Shown here: positions 6,813 to 16,064 of the stretch, piece by piece
How the letters are laid out: each line of letters starts with the position of its first letter
How positions within the stretch are numbered: the stretch's first letter is position 1
Assembly (NCBI GenBank): GCA_024742705.1
Contig: JANSXZ010000009.1
Coordinates: 62,001 to 126,000 of the forward strand
DNA length: 64,000 nt
DNA from: Paracoccaceae bacterium
GTDB taxonomy: Bacteria > Pseudomonadota > Alphaproteobacteria > Rhodobacterales > Rhodobacteraceae
Direction: 5' to 3'
Notes under the pieces: model-generated
Told to the model about the DNA's origin: nothing
What the model saw: only the letters and a program-made list of their open reading frames with translations
Database searches by the model: none
Translations under genes and position numbers: made by a program

Positions 6813-9593
6813 ATGTCCGATACTGTTACATTCACCCTGGATGGCCAGCAGGTCGAAGCCAGGGCCGGCATGACGATCTGGGAGGTGGCGCATGGCCGCG
6901 GTCTGGTCATCCCGCATCTGTGTCACAAGCCCGCGCCGGGCTATCGCCCCGACGGCAACTGCCGTGCCTGCATGGTGGAGATCGAGGGCGAACGCACCCT
7001 TGCCGCTTCGTGTATCCGCGAGCCGAGCGAGGGCATGATCGTCACCACGCAATCGCCGCGCGCCGAATCGGCCCGCAGGATGGTCGTGGAAATGCTGTTG
7101 GCCGATCAGCCCGAGCGTTCAGTGGCGCACGACCGGTCCAGCCATCTGTGGGACATGGCGGCGATGCAGGACATCGACACCAGCCGGTTCCCCAGGCTCG
7201 AGAAGGATCGCGTTCCGCTGCTGGATGACAGCCATGTCGCGATGAGCGTCAATCTGGATGCCTGCATCCAGTGCGGGCTGTGCGTGCGTGCCTGCCGAGA
7301 GGTGCAGGTCAACGATGTGATCGGCATGGCCGGGCGCGGGCACGACAGCTATCCCACATTCGACTTCGCCGACCCGATGGGCGAAAGCACCTGCGTGGCC
7401 TGTGGCGAATGCGTTCAGGCCTGCCCCACCGGCGCCTTGATGCCGGCCACGGTGACAGATGCGGCGCAGATCGGGGACAGCCGAGATTTCGACGCCGAAG
7501 TAGACAGCGTGTGCCCCTTCTGCGGCGTCGGCTGTCAGGTTTCTCTGAAGGTCAAGGACGGGCGCATCCGCTATGTCGATGGCATCAACGGCCCCGCGAA
7601 CGAAGGCCGGCTGTGCGTCAAGGGGCGGTTCGGGTTCGATTACATCCACCATCCGCACCGGCTGACCAAACCGCTGATCCGGCGTGCCGACGCGCCGCCC
7701 AAGGGGCTGAACGTGGATCCGGGCAATTGGCAAACCCACTTCCGTGAAGCCACCTGGGACGAGGCGCTGGATGCCGCCGCCGGCGGTCTGGCGGCGTTGA
7801 AGGCGGAACATGGCGGCGCATCGGTTGCAGGCTTCGGCAGCGCCAAATGCACCAACGAGGAGGCATATCTGTTCCAGAAGCTCATCCGCCAGGGCTTTGG
7901 CCACAACAACGTCGATCACTGTACGCGGCTGTGCCATGCCTCGTCGGTGGCGGCGCTGATGGAGAACGTCGGCTCGGGCGCGGTCACCGCCACCTTCAAC
8001 GAAATCGAGAATGCGGACGTGGCCATCGTGATCGGCGCCAACCCGATTGAAAACCATCCCGTCGCCGCCACCTATTTCAAACAGTTCACCAAACGCGGCG
8101 GCAAGCTTATCGTGATGGATCCGCGCGGTCAGGCGCTGAAACGTTTTGCCTCGCACATGCTGCAATTCCGCCCTGGCGCGGATGTTTCGATGCTGAACGC
8201 GATCATGCATGTGATCGCCGAAGAGGGGCTGTACGACCGGCAGTACATCGAAGCCTATACCGAGAACTGGGAGGCAGAGCGTGAGCATCTGAAGGGGTTC
8301 ACCCCGGAAAAGATGTCCGAGATCTGCGGCATCGCTCCGGACGTGCTGCGCGATGTCGCGCGCACTTTCGCGGGCGCGAAGGCGGCGATGATCTTCTGGG
8401 GGATGGGTGTCAGCCAGCACATCCACGGCACCGACAATTCACGGTGCCTGATCTCGCTGGCGCTGATGACCGGCCAGGTCGGGCGGCCGGGCGCGGGCCT
8501 GCATCCGCTGCGCGGACAGAACAACGTGCAGGGCGCGTCGGATGCCGGGCTGATCCCGATGTTCCTGCCGGACTACCAGAGCGTGATGGACGAAGGCGTG
8601 CGCAGCGCCTTCCTCGAGGTTTGGGGCACCGGCGATTTCAGCGGCCAGAAGGGCCTGACCGTGACCGAAATCATGGATGCGGTGCACAGCGGCGATATCC
8701 GCGGCATGTACATCCTGGGCGAAAACCCTGCCATGTCGGACCCGGATGTAGAGCACGCGCGCGACGCGCTTGCGCGGCTGCGGCATCTGGTGGTGCAGGA
8801 CATCTTCATCACCGAAACCGCGAACTACGCCGATGTCATCCTGCCGGCTTCGGCTTTCGCCGAGAAATCCGGCACCGTCACCAACACCAACCGCCAGGTG
8901 CAGATGGGCCGCCCCGCAGTGCCGCCGCCGGGCGAGGCCCGCGAGGATTGGTGGATCGAGGTCGAACTGGCGAAACGGCTGGGCCTGAACTGGTCCTATG
9001 CCGGCCCCGCCGAGGTCTTTGCCGAAATGAAGCTGAACATGAAATCGCTGGAAAACATCACATGGGACCGGCTGGCGCGTGAAAACGCGGTGACCTACCC
9101 GTCGCTTTCGCCCGAAGATCCCGGCCAGGCGATCGTCTTTGGCAGTGGTTTTCCGCGTGCTGGCGGGCGGGCGCGGTTCACGCCGGCTTCGGTGATCCCG
9201 CCAGACGAGGCGCCGGATGCCGATTATCCGATGATCCTGACGACAGGGCGGCAACTGGAGCACTGGCACACCGGGTCGATGACGCGCCGCGCCACGGTTC
9301 TGGACGCAGTCGAGCCTGAAGCCAACTGTTCGCTGCACCCCGCGACGCTGCGCAAGCTGGGGGTGGAACCCGGCGGGATGCTGCGCCTGACAACGCGGCG
9401 CGGATCCATCCGCATCATGGCCCGCGCCGATCGCGCGGTTGCCGAGGACATGGTGTTTCTGCCCTTTGCCTATGTCGAGGCGGCGGCCAACATCCTGACA
9501 AATCCGGCTGTCGATCCTTATGGAAAGATCCCCGAGTTCAAGTTCTCGGCGGTCCGGGTGGAAGCCGACAACGACGCGGTCGCCGCCGAGTGA
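6813..9593 (+). CDS. fdhF: Formate dehydrogenase alpha subunit, molybdopterin type, stand-alone
   Basis: 926 aa. Domains in order: NuoG-like [2Fe-2S] domain (Cys37, 50, 53, 67); two 4Fe-4S ferredoxin motifs (Cys151/154/157/161 and 194/197/200/204); the MopB 4Fe-4S domain (Cys234/237/241/268); then the molybdopterin oxidoreductase and dinucleotide-binding domains. The active-site pair is Cys374-His375 (cysteine, not selenocysteine). The His-Cys3 cluster motif expected after the [2Fe-2S] domain of FdsA/NuoG is degenerate: histidines at about 106 and 111 but no Cys. No fdsB, fdsG, fdsC or fdsD is adjacent. The start is ATG with GGGAGG 5 nt upstream. It probably oxidises formate to CO2 with an unknown electron partner. 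Confidence 0.88.
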   Translation: MSDTVTFTLDGQQVEARAGMTIWEVAHGRGLVIPHLCHKPAPGYRPDGNCRACMVEIEGERTLAASCIREPSEGMIVTTQSPRAESARRMVVEMLLADQPERSVAHDRSSHLWDMAAMQDIDTSRFPRLEKDRVPLLDDSHVAMSVNLDACIQCGLCVRACREVQVNDVIGMAGRGHDSYPTFDFADPMGESTCVACGECVQACPTGALMPATVTDAAQIGDSRDFDAEVDSVCPFCGVGCQVSLKVKDGRIRYVDGINGPANEGRLCVKGRFGFDYIHHPHRLTKPLIRRADAPPKGLNVDPGNWQTHFREATWDEALDAAAGGLAALKAEHGGASVAGFGSAKCTNEEAYLFQKLIRQGFGHNNVDHCTRLCHASSVAALMENVGSGAVTATFNEIENADVAIVIGANPIENHPVAATYFKQFTKRGGKLIVMDPRGQALKRFASHMLQFRPGADVSMLNAIMHVIAEEGLYDRQYIEAYTENWEAEREHLKGFTPEKMSEICGIAPDVLRDVARTFAGAKAAMIFWGMGVSQHIHGTDNSRCLISLALMTGQVGRPGAGLHPLRGQNNVQGASDAGLIPMFLPDYQSVMDEGVRSAFLEVWGTGDFSGQKGLTVTEIMDAVHSGDIRGMYILGENPAMSDPDVEHARDALARLRHLVVQDIFITETANYADVILPASAFAEKSGTVTNTNRQVQMGRPAVPPPGEAREDWWIEVELAKRLGLNWSYAGPAEVFAEMKLNMKSLENITWDRLARENAVTYPSLSPEDPGQAIVFGSGFPRAGGRARFTPASVIPPDEAPDADYPMILTTGRQLEHWHTGSMTRRATVLDAVEPEANCSLHPATLRKLGVEPGGMLRLTTRRGSIRIMARADRAVAEDMVFLPFAYVEAAANILTNPAVDPYGKIPEFKFSAVRVEADNDAVAAE

Positions 9594-9606
9594 CCGGCCC
9601 TGTTTC

Positions 9607-9642
9607 AACCCCCGCGGCATCCGTATCGATGCGGCCGGGGTT
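9607..9642. terminator. Stem-loop between convergent genes
   Basis: An interrupted inverted repeat (AACCCC with GCATC on the left, GATGC and GGGGTT on the right) lies between the formate dehydrogenase stop and the response-regulator stop. It can fold on both strands and is a plausible bidirectional terminator, although the T-run is poor. Confidence 0.45.
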
Positions 9643-9654
9643 GGGCGGGTCAGG

Positions 9655-10356
9655 TCAGGTCCAGTCGACCTCGCCCACGAAGATATAGCCGGCGCCATAG
9701 ATCGTCTTGATCAACCGGGGGTTCTTGGGGTCTTCGCGCAGCTTGGTGCGCAATCGCGAAATCCGCACGTCCATTGCCCTGTCAAAGCTGTCGCCGGCGG
9801 CGCCGCCCAGGCTCTCTTGCATCTGTGCGCGGCTGATCAGGCGTTTGGGGTTTTCCAGAAACAGCCGCAGAACCTCGGCTTCGGCATGGGAAAACGGGGT
9901 TTCGCCGCCTTCCGCGTCTTCCAGCGCGTAGCGGTCGAAATGGGCGGTCCAGCCGGTGAACCGCGCCGTGGTGCCCGCGCGGCTGGCGGCGCGGTTGTCG
10001 CGCAGGCGGGCGCGGATGCGGGCCACCACCTCGGCTGGATCGAAGGGTTTGGTGATGTAGTCGTCGGCCCCCAGTTCCAGGCCGGTCACCCGGTCCTGCA
10101 CCTGCGCCCGACCGGAAATGATGATCACGGCGGCCCCCTGTTCCAGCGCCAGCCGGTGCACCAGGGCAAGGCCATCGGTGTCGGGCAGCGACAGATCGAC
10201 AAGGCAGACATCGGGTGTCATCCGGTTCAGCGCCGCTTCGAAGGCGCGTGCGCGGCCAAAGCTCTGGGTGCGGAATCCGGCTTCGGCCAGGGCCTCGGCC
10301 AGCATCTCGCGGACTTCGGGTTCGTCGTCCAGAATGGTCACAAGCGGCGCTGTCAT
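9655..10356 (-). CDS. OmpR-family response regulator
   Basis: 233 aa. The N-terminal receiver domain has the acidic pair DDE at 10-12, phosphoacceptor Asp54 (CLVDLSLPD) and the TKPF lysine near residue 103. The C-terminal half is a winged-helix DNA-binding domain ending in the typical RLRTKLREDPKNPRLIKTIYGAGYIF. Its ATG overlaps the hybrid kinase stop (ATGA), so it is the evident partner of that kinase. Targets are unknown; the operon lies divergently from an acyl-CoA synthetase/LIV-transporter operon, which is the obvious candidate. Confidence 0.92.
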   Translation of the reverse strand: MTAPLVTILDDEPEVREMLAEALAEAGFRTQSFGRARAFEAALNRMTPDVCLVDLSLPDTDGLALVHRLALEQGAAVIIISGRAQVQDRVTGLELGADDYITKPFDPAEVVARIRARLRDNRAASRAGTTARFTGWTAHFDRYALEDAEGGETPFSHAEAEVLRLFLENPKRLISRAQMQESLGGAAGDSFDRAMDVRISRLRTKLREDPKNPRLIKTIYGAGYIFVGEVDWT

Positions 10357-12281
10357 TCGGCGGCCTCGCGTCGGAACAGGTTGGTCAGGTCGGCCGCTGT
10401 CAGTGGCTTGCGCAACACCGTGGCATGGCGCAACGCCGCCGCGTGAAGCGGATTTTCCGGGGGCAGGGCGGTCATCAGCACGCAGGGTGGCCCGCTGGCT
10501 CCCAAGCGCCGCGCCAGATCGACACCGGTCGCGCCGCCTTCCAGCTGAATGTCGGACAGCACGAAGGCAATTTCCGGCACATCCGCCAGCAGCGCCATCG
10601 CCTCGTCCACCGATGCCGCCTCGATCACCGCGTGATCCATGCCGACAAGCGTATCGCGCAGATCGGCGCGCAGGTCGGCGTTGTCTTCGACCAGCAGGAT
10701 CAGCGTGCCGCTTTCGGGGGCCGGCGGCGCGGCGCGATATGGCAGCAACAGCGTGACACAGGCGCCGGTCGGCGTGTTCGACAGCCGCATATCGCCGCCG
10801 GCCAGCTTGGCCATGTCATAGGCCATCGGCAGGCCCAGCCCCGATCCTTCGCCGCCCTTGGTCGTGAAGAACGGCGCCAGGCCCTTTTCCAGCGCGGCGG
10901 GGGAAAAGCCGGGGCCGGTGTCGGTGACGGTGATTTCGATCCAGACACCCGATGCGACATGGGCGCTGACGGTGATCTGCCCCGAGGTGCCACAGGCGTC
11001 GCGGGCGTTCAGGATCAGGTTCAGCAGCGCATCTTGCAACATGCCCGCGTCCAGCATCACAAGGCCGGGCGCGGTGTGGTTCAGCACGCTCAGCCCCATC
11101 GCCTGCGGCAGCGCGGGTTCGGCCATCAGCTTGAGATCGGCCAGAAGCCCTTGCAGGTCGGTCGGGCGCGGTTGCAGGGTGCGATGCCCTGTCATGTCGG
11201 CGACCCGGTTCAACAGCCGCCCGCCACGCCGCGCGGCCTCTTGCGTGGCGCCGACCAGAGGTGCTGCGCCGGGCGGCAGATCCATGCGCGCCAGCCGCGA
11301 TTGCATACCCATGATGATGGTCAGCAGGTTCGAGAAATCATGCGCCAGTCCGCTGGTGACCTGGGCGGCCATCGCGCGCCGGCGGCTTTGCTGCAACGCG
11401 GCGCGGGCCTGGGTTTCTTCCGTGATGTCCATCGAAAGGATGTAGACGCCACCGTTGCGGTCGGGGGTGAATGCGACGCGGATGCGCCGCGCGCTTTCGG
11501 CATCGGTGAATTCGAACACCGATGCCTCGCCCTTGTAGGCGCGGATCAGGTTGGGTTCGATCCGCTGGTAGGCCTGCGGGCCCAGCGCATCCGAGATATG
11601 CCGCCCGATCAACTGCCGGGGGCGTCCGGGCATCACGGTGCCCAACTGGCGATTCGAGTAGGTGTAGTTGCCGGCGCTGTCGACATGGGCGATATGCGCG
11701 GGCATCATTTCCGTGGTCAGCCTTGTGCGGGCTTCGATCCGCGTCAGTTGGCGCTTGGTCTCTTCGAGCGCGGTGATCGTCGCGGCGAGCTTGCGGTTGG
11801 TGGCGGCCAGAGCCTCCGAACGGGCGATGACCTGATCGTTCAATTCGGCCGAGCGTGCCCGCAGCATCTGTTCGACCTGCCGGGTCTGGCTGATGTCGGT
11901 ATAGACGGCGACCCAGCCGCCCTCGGGCAGGGGGGATCCTTCCACGCTGATCGTGCGGCCGTTGGCGCGGGTGCGTTCCATATAGTGCGGCTCGAAGGTG
12001 CGGGCCTGCTCGACGCGCGCCCTCACAAAGCCTTCGACATCGTCGATGGGGCCGTAATCGCCGGTCTCGGCCAGGTGTCTGATGGTATCGGCGAAAGGCG
12101 TTCCCGGTGTCATCAGGTGATCGGGCAGGTTGAACATCTCGCGGAAGGGCCGGTTGCATACGGCCAGCCGCAGGTCGCGGTCGAAGATGGTGATGGCCTG
12201 GGCGATCAGGTTGAACCCGGCTGTCGTCAGGGCCGCGATCTGCTGATCCGACAGGGGCTGACCGCCGGCATGGTCAGCCAT
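10353..12281 (-). CDS. Hybrid PAS sensor histidine kinase with C-terminal receiver
   Basis: 642 aa from the ATG at 12281 (an in-frame ATG at 12299 adds six residues). Two PAS domains (about 15-135 and 190-295) are separated by a coiled coil (about 133-185). The dimerisation box has phosphoacceptor His314 (GLAHDFSNLL). The ATPase domain has LNLILNARDA and GSGLGLPMAYDMAK, and the C-terminal receiver (about 520-640) has the Asp in FVLSDIQLEGG. There is no transmembrane segment, so it should sense a cytoplasmic signal, possibly a small ligand or redox state bound by PAS. Its start overlaps the monooxygenase stop by 8 bp and its stop overlaps the regulator start. Confidence 0.9.
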   Translation of the reverse strand: MADHAGGQPLSDQQIAALTTAGFNLIAQAITIFDRDLRLAVCNRPFREMFNLPDHLMTPGTPFADTIRHLAETGDYGPIDDVEGFVRARVEQARTFEPHYMERTRANGRTISVEGSPLPEGGWVAVYTDISQTRQVEQMLRARSAELNDQVIARSEALAATNRKLAATITALEETKRQLTRIEARTRLTTEMMPAHIAHVDSAGNYTYSNRQLGTVMPGRPRQLIGRHISDALGPQAYQRIEPNLIRAYKGEASVFEFTDAESARRIRVAFTPDRNGGVYILSMDITEETQARAALQQSRRRAMAAQVTSGLAHDFSNLLTIIMGMQSRLARMDLPPGAAPLVGATQEAARRGGRLLNRVADMTGHRTLQPRPTDLQGLLADLKLMAEPALPQAMGLSVLNHTAPGLVMLDAGMLQDALLNLILNARDACGTSGQITVSAHVASGVWIEITVTDTGPGFSPAALEKGLAPFFTTKGGEGSGLGLPMAYDMAKLAGGDMRLSNTPTGACVTLLLPYRAAPPAPESGTLILLVEDNADLRADLRDTLVGMDHAVIEAASVDEAMALLADVPEIAFVLSDIQLEGGATGVDLARRLGASGPPCVLMTALPPENPLHAAALRHATVLRKPLTAADLTNLFRREAAE

Positions 12282-13752
12282 AGGCCAGCGTGCCGTCATC
12301 CAGATCGGCCCGCGGCAGCACCTCGCGGTCGATGAAATAGTCGTGCGACATCACCCAAGGCGCGCGGTCGCCCTGCTTCGGCAGGATATCCAGGCTGCGC
12401 TGAAAATAGCCCGAGCTGAAGTTCTCCGCTTCGATCCAGGGGCGCGGTGTCATCCGGGCATCGGCGCCGCGCAAAACCGGCGTCACGGTACGCGCGCCAC
12501 GGCCGTCCATATGGGCCAGCAGGCGGCAGACGTAATCCGACACCAGATCGGCCCGCAAGGTCCAGCTGGAGCGGATGTAGCCGAAGACGTTGAACAGGTT
12601 CGGTACATCGTTGAACATGATCCCGTGGTGGGTAAAGCGTTCGCCGATCTCAAGGGGCGCGCCGTCGATCGACACCTCGACATCACCCAGCGCATTCAGC
12701 GTCAGGCCGGTGGCCGAAACGATGATGTCGGCGGCGATCGTCGTGCCGTCGCGCAGCCGGATTCCGCCCGGTTCGAACCTGTCGATGTGCCCGGTGGCGA
12801 CCGATGCGGTGCCGCTGGCGATGGCGCGGAACAGATCGCCGTCGGGCACCACCGCGACGCGCTGTTGCCAGGGCCGGTAGCTGGGGGTGAAATGTGTCCC
12901 GACATCGAAGTCGTCGCCCAGGTAGGCGCGGGTCGCCGCGATCATCTCGTCGGCCAGAATGTCGGGTTCGCTGAGCGACCGGGCGCGCATTTTCCGCGCC
13001 TCGTACAGATAGCGCCGCCGCATGATGTCGTGGAACTGATCGTCGGGCAGACCCAGCTGAGACAGGATCTGGGTGAATTCATCGGTCTGCGGGCGGGGAA
13101 AGTAGTAGGTGGGCGAACGTTGCAGCATCGTCACATGGCCCGCGGTGCGCGCCAGCGCCGGGATCAGCGTGGCCGCCGTGGCGCCCGATCCGATCACCAC
13201 GACACGCTTGCCGGTGTGATCCAGATCCTCGGGCCAGTGCTGGGGGTGCACCACCGGGCCCGCGAAGCTGTCCTTGCCGGGGAATTCGGGCATGTAGCCC
13301 TGGCTGTGGCGGTAATAGCCCGAGCACATCCAAAGGAACCGGCACTGCACCCGGCGCGGCCCCTTTGCCGACGACAGTTCGACGGTCCAGCAGGCATCGC
13401 CGCTGTTCCACCGCGCCGCCACAACCCGCGTGCCAAAGCGGATGTGTCGGCGCAGGTCTTCCTCCGCGACGGCTTCGGTCAGATAGTCGAGGATTTCATC
13501 GGCGGTTGCGATGGGCGTGCCCTTCCACGGCTTCCATTTGAAACCGAAGGTGAAAAGATCGCTGTCCGAGCGGATGCCGGGAAACCGGTGGGTCAGCCAT
13601 GTGCCGCCGATGTCGTCATGGGCCTCGACGATTTCGAACCGGGTGTCCGGGCGCATGTGGCGCAGGTGGCGCGCGGCGTCGATCCCGGAAATGCCCGCCC
13701 CCACAATCAGAACGTCGATCGGTTCGGGCGGGGCGGCAGGGGTGTCTTTCAT
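12274..13752 (-). CDS. Flavin-containing monooxygenase, Baeyer-Villiger type
   Basis: 492 aa from the ATG at 13752. FAD site GAGISG at 18-23, Baeyer-Villiger fingerprint FxGxxxHxxxWP fully present (Phe163, Gly165, His169, Trp173, Pro174), and NADPH site GSGATA at 188-193. Type I enzymes of this family oxidise ketones to esters or, less often, heteroatoms, using NADPH and O2. The longer upstream frame (to 13971) has no domain support. It is first in an operon with a sensor kinase and regulator, which is unusual for this enzyme class and suggests that its expression, or its substrate, is tied to that signalling pair. Confidence 0.88.
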   Translation of the reverse strand: MKDTPAAPPEPIDVLIVGAGISGIDAARHLRHMRPDTRFEIVEAHDDIGGTWLTHRFPGIRSDSDLFTFGFKWKPWKGTPIATADEILDYLTEAVAEEDLRRHIRFGTRVVAARWNSGDACWTVELSSAKGPRRVQCRFLWMCSGYYRHSQGYMPEFPGKDSFAGPVVHPQHWPEDLDHTGKRVVVIGSGATAATLIPALARTAGHVTMLQRSPTYYFPRPQTDEFTQILSQLGLPDDQFHDIMRRRYLYEARKMRARSLSEPDILADEMIAATRAYLGDDFDVGTHFTPSYRPWQQRVAVVPDGDLFRAIASGTASVATGHIDRFEPGGIRLRDGTTIAADIIVSATGLTLNALGDVEVSIDGAPLEIGERFTHHGIMFNDVPNLFNVFGYIRSSWTLRADLVSDYVCRLLAHMDGRGARTVTPVLRGADARMTPRPWIEAENFSSGYFQRSLDILPKQGDRAPWVMSHDYFIDREVLPRADLDDGTLAYG

Positions 13753-13913
13753 CGCGGACCTTCGGTTGCTTGGGTCGATGACCGGATTGTCCGGAAGCGT
13801 CGGACCCGACAGCGAAAGCCTAGGCCAGTATCGCGGGCGGGTAAAGCGGATGCGCCGGCGCCGCGCCGGCTCTTGCAACATTTCGTAAGAATTGGGAAAA
13901 CATCGGGAAAAAC

Positions 13914-13943
13914 TTGACCTCCACAACCCGAAAGCTGTCTTTA
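13914..13943 (+). promoter_or_regulatory. Candidate sigma70 promoter for the acyl-CoA synthetase/LIV operon
   Basis: TTGACC (13914-13919), an 18-bp spacer, and TCTTTA (13938-13943) lie about 65 bp upstream of the TTG start. The -35 box is good, the -10 box weak. The region between the divergent monooxygenase and synthetase genes (13753-14008) is the natural place for regulator binding. Confidence 0.35.
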
Positions 13944-13994
13944 GGGGCACAAGAATCGCACAGGCGATCAAGGGTCGGCGCGGGGCGCCGGTTT

Positions 13995-14002
13995 GGGAGG
14001 AG
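13995..14002 (+). promoter_or_regulatory. Ribosome binding site that decides a TTG start
   Basis: GGGAGGAG lies 6 nt before the TTG at 14009. This strong site, together with the point where similarity to the family begins, favours TTG over the in-frame ATG at 13892. Confidence 0.7.
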
Positions 14003-14008
14003 AAAACT

Positions 14009-15979
14009 TTGGCTCAGACGCAATCGGGCGTCGGTGGACTTGTGTCCATACCGGCGCTGCTCAATCGGAACGCCTCCGAATTCGCGGGATCGCCTGCCTA
14101 TCGGGAAAAGGAATTCGGTATCTGGCAGACCTGGACCTGGTCGCAGACACGCGACGAGATCGAGGCGCTGGCGCTGGGACTTCTGGACATGGGCGTCGCC
14201 GAAGGCGATTTCGTCGCCGTGATCGGGCGAAACCGGCCCTATCTCTACTGGTCGATGGTGGCGGTTCAGATGGTGGGCGGCGTGCCGGTGCCGCTGTATC
14301 AGGATTCTGTGGCCGAAGAGATGGCCTATGTAATGGGGCACTGCGGCGCGAAACTGGCGGTGGTCGCGGACCAGGAGCAGGTGGACAAGATCCTTGAGGT
14401 CAACGACCAGTTGCCCGATTTCCAGCGCATGATCTATCTTGATCCGCGCGGGCTGCGCAAATACGACCATGAGCATCTGGAACAGTTCTCGAAGGTACAA
14501 GACCGTGGCCGCGCGGCGCGCGACCGGCTGAAGGCCGAACTGGACGCCCGGATCGCACGGCTGGATTATGACAGCACCTGTGTCATGCTCTATACCTCGG
14601 GAACCACCGGCAAGCCGAAAGGCGTTGTGCTGAGCAACCGCAACGTGATCGAAACCGCGCGTTCGTCGTCGGAGTTCGATCATCTGCGGCCCGATGACGA
14701 CATCCTGGCCTATCTGCCGATGGCCTGGGTGGGCGATTTCATCTTTTCGGTCGGTCAGGCGTACTGGACCGGCTTCTGCGTGAACTGCCCCGAAAGCCCG
14801 GACACCATGATGACCGATCTGCGCGAGATCGGCCCGACCTATTACTTCGCCCCGCCGCGGGTGTTCGAGACCCAGCTGACCAACGTGATGATCCGCATGG
14901 AAGATGCGGGCCGTTTCAAGCAATGGCTGTTTCACACCTTCATGAAGGTGGCCCGCGAGGTTGGACCGAAGCTGCTGGATGGCAAGCCGGTGGGCTTCCT
15001 CGACAGGGTCCGCTACAAGCTGGGCGATCTGGCCGTTTACGGCCCTTTGAAGAACACCCTGGGGTTCAGCCGGGTGCGCGTGGGGTACACCGCCGGCGAG
15101 GCGATCGGCCCGGATATCTTCGATTTCTACCGCGCGCTCGGGATCAACCTGAAGCAGCTTTACGGCCAGACCGAAGCGACGGTTTTCATCACCGCGCAGC
15201 CCGACGGGCAGGTACGGTCGGATACCGTGGGCGTGCCCAGCCCCGGCGTTGAACTGCGGATCGCCGAGAACGGCGAGGTGTTCTACCGCTCGCCGGGCGT
15301 TTTCGTCGAATACTACAAGAACGCCGAGAGCACGGCCGGCACCAAGGATGCGGAAGGCTGGGTGGCCACGGGCGACGCTGGGTTCATCGAACCCGACACC
15401 GGGCATCTGCGGATCATCGACAGGGCCAAGGACGTGGGCCAGATGGCCGACGGCAGCCTGTTCGCGCCGAAGTATGTGGAAAACAAACTGAAATTCTATC
15501 CCAATATCCTGGAAGCGGTGGTGTTCGGCAACAACCGGACCGAGTGCACCGCCTTCATCAACATCGACCTGACGGCCGTCGGCAACTGGGCCGAGCGCAA
15601 CAACATCGCCTATTCGTCCTATCAGGAACTGGCCGGGCATCCCCAGGTGATGGATGCGATCCAGCGCCATGTCGAAGAGGTGAACCTTTCGGTCGCCGAG
15701 GACGAGATGCTGTCGGGATGCCAGGTGCACCGCTTCGTTGTGCTGCACAAGGAGCTGGATGCCGATGATGGTGAACTGACCCGGACCCGCAAGGTGCGGC
15801 GGCGGATCATCGAGGAGAAATACGCCGATATCATCGCTGCGCTCTACGATGGATCGCCCAGGGTGAGCACGGTCACCGAGGTGACCTATGAGGACGGACG
15901 CAAGGGGGCCATCAAGGCCACGCTGGAAGTGCGCGACGCGGCCACCGTGGCGGTTGCGCGGAAAATGGCGGCGGAGTGA
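14009..15979 (+). CDS. Long-chain-type acyl-CoA synthetase (AMP-forming)
   Basis: 656 aa from a TTG start. The AMP-binding P-loop LYTSGTTGKPKGVVLSNRN and the later YGQTEATVF and GWVATGDAGF motifs are intact, so it should activate a carboxylic acid to its CoA thioester using ATP. Length and architecture match the FadD/FAA-like group. It is the first gene of an operon with a complete LIV-type ABC importer and a second CoA ligase, so the imported substrate is probably trapped as a thioester. The substrate (fatty or aromatic acid) cannot be read from the sequence. Confidence 0.9.
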   Translation: MAQTQSGVGGLVSIPALLNRNASEFAGSPAYREKEFGIWQTWTWSQTRDEIEALALGLLDMGVAEGDFVAVIGRNRPYLYWSMVAVQMVGGVPVPLYQDSVAEEMAYVMGHCGAKLAVVADQEQVDKILEVNDQLPDFQRMIYLDPRGLRKYDHEHLEQFSKVQDRGRAARDRLKAELDARIARLDYDSTCVMLYTSGTTGKPKGVVLSNRNVIETARSSSEFDHLRPDDDILAYLPMAWVGDFIFSVGQAYWTGFCVNCPESPDTMMTDLREIGPTYYFAPPRVFETQLTNVMIRMEDAGRFKQWLFHTFMKVAREVGPKLLDGKPVGFLDRVRYKLGDLAVYGPLKNTLGFSRVRVGYTAGEAIGPDIFDFYRALGINLKQLYGQTEATVFITAQPDGQVRSDTVGVPSPGVELRIAENGEVFYRSPGVFVEYYKNAESTAGTKDAEGWVATGDAGFIEPDTGHLRIIDRAKDVGQMADGSLFAPKYVENKLKFYPNILEAVVFGNNRTECTAFINIDLTAVGNWAERNNIAYSSYQELAGHPQVMDAIQRHVEEVNLSVAEDEMLSGCQVHRFVVLHKELDADDGELTRTRKVRRRIIEEKYADIIAALYDGSPRVSTVTEVTYEDGRKGAIKATLEVRDAATVAVARKMAAE

Positions 15980-16023
15980 TGGCGGCTGACGCTCGCCCTG
16001 CGGGCATCGCCCCACCCGCCATC
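15978..16023 (+). repeat. Intergenic inverted repeat before livG-like gene
   Basis: GATGGCGG (15978-15985) and CCGCCATC (16016-16023) form an 8-bp stem around a C/G-rich loop with an inner GCCC/GGGC pairing. A similar palindromic GC-rich element occurs between the two permease genes. They may adjust mRNA stability within the operon. Confidence 0.4.
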
Positions 16024-16064
16024 CCGCAGGGGTTGGCGCCGCGGATCAGGGAGTTTGAGATCTG

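Noticed and set aside
13753-13971. N-terminal extension of the Baeyer-Villiger monooxygenase
   Set aside because: The extra residues have no similarity to the family; the Rossmann motif begins 17 residues after the ATG at 13752.
13820-16015. Long minus-strand frame opposite the acyl-CoA synthetase
   Set aside because: The + strand frame carries complete AMP-ligase motifs; the opposite frame is low-complexity and has no ribosome site or domain.
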